Below, one piece after another: positions 59,628 through 64,000 of a stretch of 64,000 nt of DNA. The stretch is from Leptospira yanagawae serovar Saopaulo str. Sao Paulo = ATCC 700523. GTDB lineage: Bacteria > Spirochaetota > Leptospiria > Leptospirales > Leptospiraceae. The first letter of the stretch is position 1. Each line of letters begins with the position of its first letter. The stretch lies in the NCBI RefSeq assembly GCF_000332475.2, contig NZ_AOGX02000024.1:372001-436000 (forward strand), in the 5' to 3' direction. The position numbers and the translations under genes were made by a program. The notes under the pieces were generated by a model. That model was not told where the DNA came from. It ran no database searches and was given only the letters and a program-made list of their open reading frames with translations.

Positions 59628-60922
59628 CAGTAGATTCCGGCAAAGATCGGGTACAGGGACAATCCTTGAACCAAATCTTCCGAGAAAATTTAAAATACAT
59701 TCTGGCTGTTCTCCTCGTGTGGGCAATCACTTTCCCATGGATTCTGAGAAACAGGGACACCATCCTCGCCAAACTCACCCTCACCTATAATTCGTTTTTT
59801 GGTTACCCCAATCCTAGGATTGCTCACCAACTCATTGCCAAAGGGGATGCAGTCCTCGAAGGCCGAAAAGAAGGTGGGTCCAATTTCCTGCAAAACATTA
59901 CTCAATTTTTCAGTTCCGAAGAAAACACAAAAGGGACTGTTTTGCCTTTGGACCTAGCTCTGATGGAAAAGTCCTGTTTGTATTTTCGTAGCAAAGAACA
60001 TGTGGAAGAACATTTTTTAGAACTGACATGGAGGGAAAAAGCAAGCGAATGGGGCTCCCCTCTCTTCCAAAGGATGGCACCCCAAGGTGAATTACTCCTT
60101 GGCCCAAACCCCAAAGATTATTGGAACTCCCACATTGAAGCTGTTCTTACCGCACTTGATTATTACAAACGAGCTTTACGATTTTCTGGCCCAGAACTCA
60201 TTGCTCCTAAAAAAATTGAATCGGTAGCTTGGGCAAGTTGTAGGCCAAGTGAAATCTTACTCGCATACAAAACCCATATGTTGGAAACAGAATCCTATGT
60301 ATTACAAAAGTTAACTGACTTAGAAAAAGTTCCGAGTGGACTGAGCGCTGTACAAAAACGAAGTGTAGTACTATCGAGCATCAAACGAAGTGATTTCAGT
60401 GAAGTCTCGGCCAATGATTATTTAGAATCTTTGCTTCGGCAAATCCTACTCACTGGTATGAAACAATTTTCCCCAAGAGAAATGGATGATATCTATGAAA
60501 GGATTTTGTATTTTGTTGGATCCGATGAAAGAGAATACCTAAAGTTTAAATTCCGGCGAGCAGAGTTGTATTTCCAATTAGGAAAAGAAGAAAACTCATA
60601 TTACCAAAAAGCAACAATAGAATTTAAAGAATCTTCCAATATCCAAATTGCATCGGAACTCGAAGACATCAACCTTCCTGCCCTCTTAGTCCACGAATTT
60701 GAAGCGAAATTAAAACAAGCAGAAAGTTTGCACAAACTTAAGGAAAACAATAAAAGTTTGGTTATCTTAGATTCATTAAAATCAAAACTTCGTAATGTAG
60801 ATGAACGAAGTGTCGGTGGAAAAAAAGATGAAATTTTAAAAGCATACCATAATTTAAACCGATCCGTTCTACGTAAGCTCGGACGTTACGAAGAAGCAGA
60901 TGAAATCCCATTTAACGAATGA
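59615..60922 (+). CDS. Membrane-anchored protein of unknown function
   Basis: A 435-residue protein with one N-terminal hydrophobic segment (about 26-45: LKYILAVLLVWAITFPWIL) and a helical rest with TPR-like stretches (KFKFRRAELYFQLGKEEN, ESLHKLKENNKSLVILDSL). The start is uncertain: TTG 59615 gives a head-on overlap of 13 bases with the divergent TPR gene, while TTG 59666 has CAGGGA at better spacing and leaves the hydrophobic segment intact. No family is recognised. The cysteine desulfurase homologue overlaps its 3' end by 23 bases, so the cluster 59615-64000 is coupled. Confidence 0.75.
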   Translation: MLETSVDSGKDRVQGQSLNQIFRENLKYILAVLLVWAITFPWILRNRDTILAKLTLTYNSFFGYPNPRIAHQLIAKGDAVLEGRKEGGSNFLQNITQFFSSEENTKGTVLPLDLALMEKSCLYFRSKEHVEEHFLELTWREKASEWGSPLFQRMAPQGELLLGPNPKDYWNSHIEAVLTALDYYKRALRFSGPELIAPKKIESVAWASCRPSEILLAYKTHMLETESYVLQKLTDLEKVPSGLSAVQKRSVVLSSIKRSDFSEVSANDYLESLLRQILLTGMKQFSPREMDDIYERILYFVGSDEREYLKFKFRRAELYFQLGKEENSYYQKATIEFKESSNIQIASELEDINLPALLVHEFEAKLKQAESLHKLKENNKSLVILDSLKSKLRNVDERSVGGKKDEILKAYHNLNRSVLRKLGRYEEADEIPFNE

Positions 60923-62030
60923 CATAAAGTATTTTGACTATAATGCAACCCACCCTCCTTACACAGAGATTTTAAAATCGTGTTTGGAGGAATACTTACA
61001 AAACTATTATAATCCCTCGGGAATCACCCGTTACTCCCTTCAAAACCAAGGAAAAATTGAACAAACCCGAAAGTACCTTGCAAAAATCACTCACGGAATT
61101 GAAAAACAATTTGTATTTTCTTCTACTGGAACAGAAGCAAATCATTTACTCATCCAAAGTTTGCGAGTCAAATACCCTAACCTTCGATCTGTGATAGTTT
61201 CTCCTTTTGAACATTCTAGTATGTACTCTGCATTAGAACTGTTCGGTTTCCAAGCAGAGATCATACAACCCAATCCCAGTGGAACCATCAATCTAAACCA
61301 TTTAGAATTTTTATTAAAACAAGAACCAAGGCCTGTTATTTGTTTGTATGCAGGGAATGAAACCGGGGTCATCCAACCTGCCGAAGAGATTCAAACACTC
61401 ACCAAACAACATGGACAATTGTTTTACAGTGATCTTATGCAAGCATTCTGTAAAATAGAAGTTCCCTTTTCTCTTTTTGATGGGTATAGTTTTTCAGGCC
61501 ATAAAATTGGAGCTGGTATGGGCGCCGCTGTTACCTATCTACCGGAAAGTAATCCTCATTTTCGGTTGTTTGGTGGTGGGAATCAAGAAAATGAACACAG
61601 AGCTGGAACCGAAAATACCTTTGCCATTTCCACATTACAAAAAGTAACAGAAATTCAACTGGAAGGACTGCACAACAAAATCAATCGACTTCAAAATTTC
61701 CAATCCAAACTCGAATCGGAATTAGAATCTTTTGGTTGTGAAATCATTGCAAAAAACGAAAGAAGGTTACCGAATACAAGTTTTTTTATTTTACCCATCC
61801 ACACAGTTGACTTTTTTTTATTGGGTTTAGAAGAAAAAGGAATCATCGTATCCACAGGTAGTTCCTGTAAATCAAGGGCCAGGGAAGCATCAAAATCCTT
61901 ACTTTATATGGGATATGCAGAAGAACAGGCATTACGGGCAATTCGAATTTCTACTGGAAGTTTTACTACATTAGAAGATATTGAAATTCTTATAACGCAA
62001 ATCAAAGAATTGATCCAAAAATTCCAGTGA
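60900..62030 (+). CDS. Cysteine desulfurase (NifS/IscS) family protein
   Basis: A 376-residue PLP-dependent enzyme expected to take sulfur from L-cysteine. The fold-type I landmarks are intact: DYNATHPP at the start, SSTGTEANH for the cofactor phosphate, EHSSMYS, NETGVIQP, Asp178 and Gln181 near the cofactor, the Schiff-base lysine Lys202 in FSGHKIGAG and the mobile-loop cysteine Cys323 in STGSSCKSRA. Acceptor genes such as iscU, sufE or thiI are not adjacent. Its start lies 23 bases inside the membrane-anchored gene and the CHAT protein follows after 7 bases, so it may serve a dedicated partner in this cluster. Confidence 0.92.
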   Translation: MKSHLTNDIKYFDYNATHPPYTEILKSCLEEYLQNYYNPSGITRYSLQNQGKIEQTRKYLAKITHGIEKQFVFSSTGTEANHLLIQSLRVKYPNLRSVIVSPFEHSSMYSALELFGFQAEIIQPNPSGTINLNHLEFLLKQEPRPVICLYAGNETGVIQPAEEIQTLTKQHGQLFYSDLMQAFCKIEVPFSLFDGYSFSGHKIGAGMGAAVTYLPESNPHFRLFGGGNQENEHRAGTENTFAISTLQKVTEIQLEGLHNKINRLQNFQSKLESELESFGCEIIAKNERRLPNTSFFILPIHTVDFFLLGLEEKGIIVSTGSSCKSRAREASKSLLYMGYAEEQALRAIRISTGSFTTLEDIEILITQIKELIQKFQ

Positions 62031-62037
62031 AACCAAA

Positions 62038-63405
62038 ATGAAAATCCGTATTTTATCAAAGTATTCTAACCCAGGGATTTCAGACGGCGAATGTATATGG
62101 GAAGAGAAACAAAATCAGTTTGGCAGTGTAGAAAAAACCACCTCCTTTTCAGGCGAGTTACTGTTTGAATTCCAAAAAGATTGGTCACTCTTTGTGGAAC
62201 GAGTCCTTTCCCAAAATCCCAAAAAAACAGAGTTTTTTGATAAACTTAGTAAAAAATCAGATAATTTAGAACAAATCGTTTTTGGCAAAGCCACACCTGT
62301 TTGGAGGAAACCTGGGTTTCATGGAAACATCCAAATCTTAGTGGATCCTGAGTTTTCGCCTATCCCATGGGAAATTTTAAAAACCCACCAAGGTTATTTA
62401 TTCCAAGATGAAACATTCAAACGGGGAATTCGGATCGAACAAACAGAAAAAGAAATTCTAAAAAAATCAAACACTGCTCTTATCATTTGTAATCCAGTGA
62501 AATCAAATTTACAAAACACGGTCAAAGAAGAATGTGCGATTCTTTTCCCCATTTTGGAAAAAAAATTTCCCTTACGAATTTTAAAACAAGACCACCTAAC
62601 AAAAATACGATTCATTGAAGAAATGAATGCAGTGAGATACCTTCATTATGCAGGTCATACGGAAAAAAATGGAATTCCCATGGTAGAAAATCAATTTTTA
62701 TCCATGAACGAAATTTCATCCAGATCCTTTTCCCATTTGGATTTGGTATTCTTTAATAGCTGTTATTCCTCCTTTGATTCCAAAAGCCAATCGGGTCTTA
62801 CCACTAGTTTTTTAAAAGCCGGTGCAAAAACAGTGATTGGTTTTTTATACCCTGTCGAAACCAAATTAGCTAAAGAAATAGGAATTTCTTTTTGGAAGTA
62901 TTTTTTGGAATCCAAAAATGCGGAAAAAAGTTTAAACAAAATCAGAAACCAACTTTTCAAAGGATCTGGCCGAGAGATCATCACTGCCATCAGTTTGGTC
63001 CAATTTTCCACTTCCTCCAAAGTCCAAAATTCAAAACGAATCGTAAGCCTAGTCTCCGGAATTTTGGCCGTTCTGTTTTTTTTGATCCTTTCGAATGCAA
63101 CAAAAGACAAATCGGAAATGCAAACGATTGGAGAACTTGAGACCCAATCGGAAATGGGACAAGTGATCCCAAATAAACAAATTCCGAGAGAACCGAAGGT
63201 TATGTTGTCCAAAAACGATCCCTTACTTTTAAAAATCAAAAGTTTGTCTCATGTTGAATTTAAAAAACAGGCAATTTTGTTTTTAGAATCAAAACATGCA
63301 TTACTTGACGAATCCCATAAAAGAGAAATCTTAGAATCCATTTTGTCAGAAGAAACTTCGGAAGAAAAAATGTTTTACGAATTCAAAACAAGGAGTGGTT
63401 TCTGA
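62038..63405 (+). CDS. CHAT-domain protease-like protein with C-terminal membrane helix
   Basis: A 455-residue protein. The caspase-like CHAT domain occupies about residues 95-320: IPWEILKTHQGYLFQDE, catalytic His207 in YLHYAGHTEK, catalytic Cys242 in LVFFNSCYSS, and the following GLTTSFLKAGAKTVIG. One membrane helix (about 336-352, VSLVSGILAVLFFLIL) and an 80-residue helical tail follow. The domain would sit in the cytoplasm, tethered to the inner membrane. CHAT proteases are cysteine peptidases that act in separase-like and bacterial defence or cell-death systems. Substrate and trigger are unknown. The gene overlaps the next by 11 bases. Confidence 0.88.
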   Translation: MKIRILSKYSNPGISDGECIWEEKQNQFGSVEKTTSFSGELLFEFQKDWSLFVERVLSQNPKKTEFFDKLSKKSDNLEQIVFGKATPVWRKPGFHGNIQILVDPEFSPIPWEILKTHQGYLFQDETFKRGIRIEQTEKEILKKSNTALIICNPVKSNLQNTVKEECAILFPILEKKFPLRILKQDHLTKIRFIEEMNAVRYLHYAGHTEKNGIPMVENQFLSMNEISSRSFSHLDLVFFNSCYSSFDSKSQSGLTTSFLKAGAKTVIGFLYPVETKLAKEIGISFWKYFLESKNAEKSLNKIRNQLFKGSGREIITAISLVQFSTSSKVQNSKRIVSLVSGILAVLFFLILSNATKDKSEMQTIGELETQSEMGQVIPNKQIPREPKVMLSKNDPLLLKIKSLSHVEFKKQAILFLESKHALLDESHKREILESILSEETSEEKMFYEFKTRSGF

Positions 63406-64000
63406 TCCGTTTTTTTTACTCTTTGTATTTTCTGTATTCTTGAGTGCACCACTTCATTCCCAATGGTTTGGAAAAGAAACTTCCTTTGAAACTATATGGA
63501 ACGAGTTTCAAAAAGAACCTAGTTTGCATTCCATTGCATTCAAAAAAGAAACCTATCCAATCCTTAGGGAAATAGAAACGAAGCAGGAAGAAGAATTTCA
63601 ATATTACCAAAATCTTTGCAAATCAAATGAAATCCGTGATCTGTCTGATATTTTAAAACAAATTTCTTTTTATGATGCCTTATTGCATATAAGACGATGT
63701 GCGGAAGGAAAAAAAGAGGACCTGCTCCCAATCGAAAAGGATTCAAAAAAAAGAATTTTTGATTTAATCCTCTTTCCGAAATTAGAAATCCTTCCCAATG
63801 AAATTACAAATGATGAAATCTATTCTTTGGTTCGCGAACTCTTAAGGGAATGGGAAAAAACAGTGTACCTCTTTTCTAATTTTTACAAACCTCATGAGGT
63901 TTTATTTTTAGGAAAAGAAAGGGAATATTCCCTAACAATGAATAGAATATTATATTCAGAAATGCCCGAATCAAAACGAAAAACATTATTACTTCGTTTA
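63395..64000 (+). CDS. Exported protein of unknown function, 5' part
   Basis: An open frame with no stop through the right edge of the window (202 codons visible). GTG 63395 is the only start codon that gives the signal peptide FFLLFVFSVFLSAPLHSQ; its AAGGA lies immediately in front, an unusually short spacing. The mature part is helical and charged (FETIWNEFQKEPSLHSIAFK, IETKQEEEFQYYQNLCKSNE, LVRELLREWEKTVYLFSNFY). It overlaps the CHAT gene by 11 bases, so it is probably translated with it and may be the exported partner of the cluster. No family is recognised. Confidence 0.7.
   Translation, partial: MVSDPFFLLFVFSVFLSAPLHSQWFGKETSFETIWNEFQKEPSLHSIAFKKETYPILREIETKQEEEFQYYQNLCKSNEIRDLSDILKQISFYDALLHIRRCAEGKKEDLLPIEKDSKKRIFDLILFPKLEILPNEITNDEIYSLVRELLREWEKTVYLFSNFYKPHEVLFLGKEREYSLTMNRILYSEMPESKRKTLLLRL

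Noticed and set aside
62763..63239. A 158-codon minus-strand open frame within the CHAT gene
   Set aside because: The sense frame carries the CHAT catalytic residues and a membrane helix; the antisense frame has no supporting signal.

Overview
The window looks like a core chromosomal segment of a spirochaete of the genus Leptospira. Pointers are low-to-moderate GC, many TTG starts, many lipoproteins with loose spirochaetal lipoboxes (FLASC, FFSC, SIAC), a DUF1566 protein, an OmpL47-type Ig-like protein, a FecR/LysM protein, several PAS/GAF histidine kinases and a lipid A pathway using LpxI. The genus is an inference from gene content and style; I could not run a search. I see no rRNA, tRNA, CRISPR array, insertion sequence or phage gene, and coding density is very high. 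No gene-free stretch reaches 300 bases; the longest is 1077-1325.

Layout, left to right. 1-4593: the end of a DUF1566 protein, a lipoprotein with a metzincin-type zinc motif, a seven-repeat propeller lipoprotein and a PAS histidine kinase. 4761-12213: sucC-sucD, a TolC-type efflux protein, an SH3 protein, an FmdB zinc ribbon, lpxI and lpxB. 12196-18105 (minus): a lipoprotein, an AsmA-like protein, a TPR lipoprotein, a UvrD-type helicase and a GST-like protein. 18234-22276: a NUDIX hydrolase, FecR/LysM and OmpL47-like exported proteins, an MFS transporter and a 61-residue protein. 22277-30065 (minus): three translationally coupled exported proteins (phospholipase D-like lipoprotein, outer-membrane protein, lamin-tail-like lipoprotein), then uvrC. 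30125-34843: a chemoreceptor coupled to a degenerate signal peptidase, facing a GAF histidine kinase.

35020-41106 is a seven-gene unit, gap-pgk-tpiA-secG followed by an exported protein, a histidine kinase and a response regulator with an RsbW-like ATPase domain. 41226-54869 (minus) is a packed 14-gene run starting at rpsF: rpsF-ssb-rpsR-rplI-dnaB-aspS-phoH-HD phosphodiesterase-ybeY-recO-small protein-argS-cinA-propeller-like protein. It joins translation, replication, RNA maturation and repair. 55022-59627 holds a membrane protein and a TPR/lipoprotein/CapA operon. 59615-64000 is a divergent coupled cluster: a membrane-anchored protein, a cysteine desulfurase homologue, a membrane-anchored CHAT protease and an unfinished exported protein.

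The strongest candidates for new biology are the CHAT/desulfurase cluster (59615-64000), the signal peptidase homologue that lost its catalytic Ser and Lys (32628-33158), the arginyl-tRNA synthetase without the HIGH signature (43557-45332), the metzincin-motif lipoprotein (405-1076), and the kinase/RsbW-like regulator pair tied to a glycolytic operon (38942-41106).
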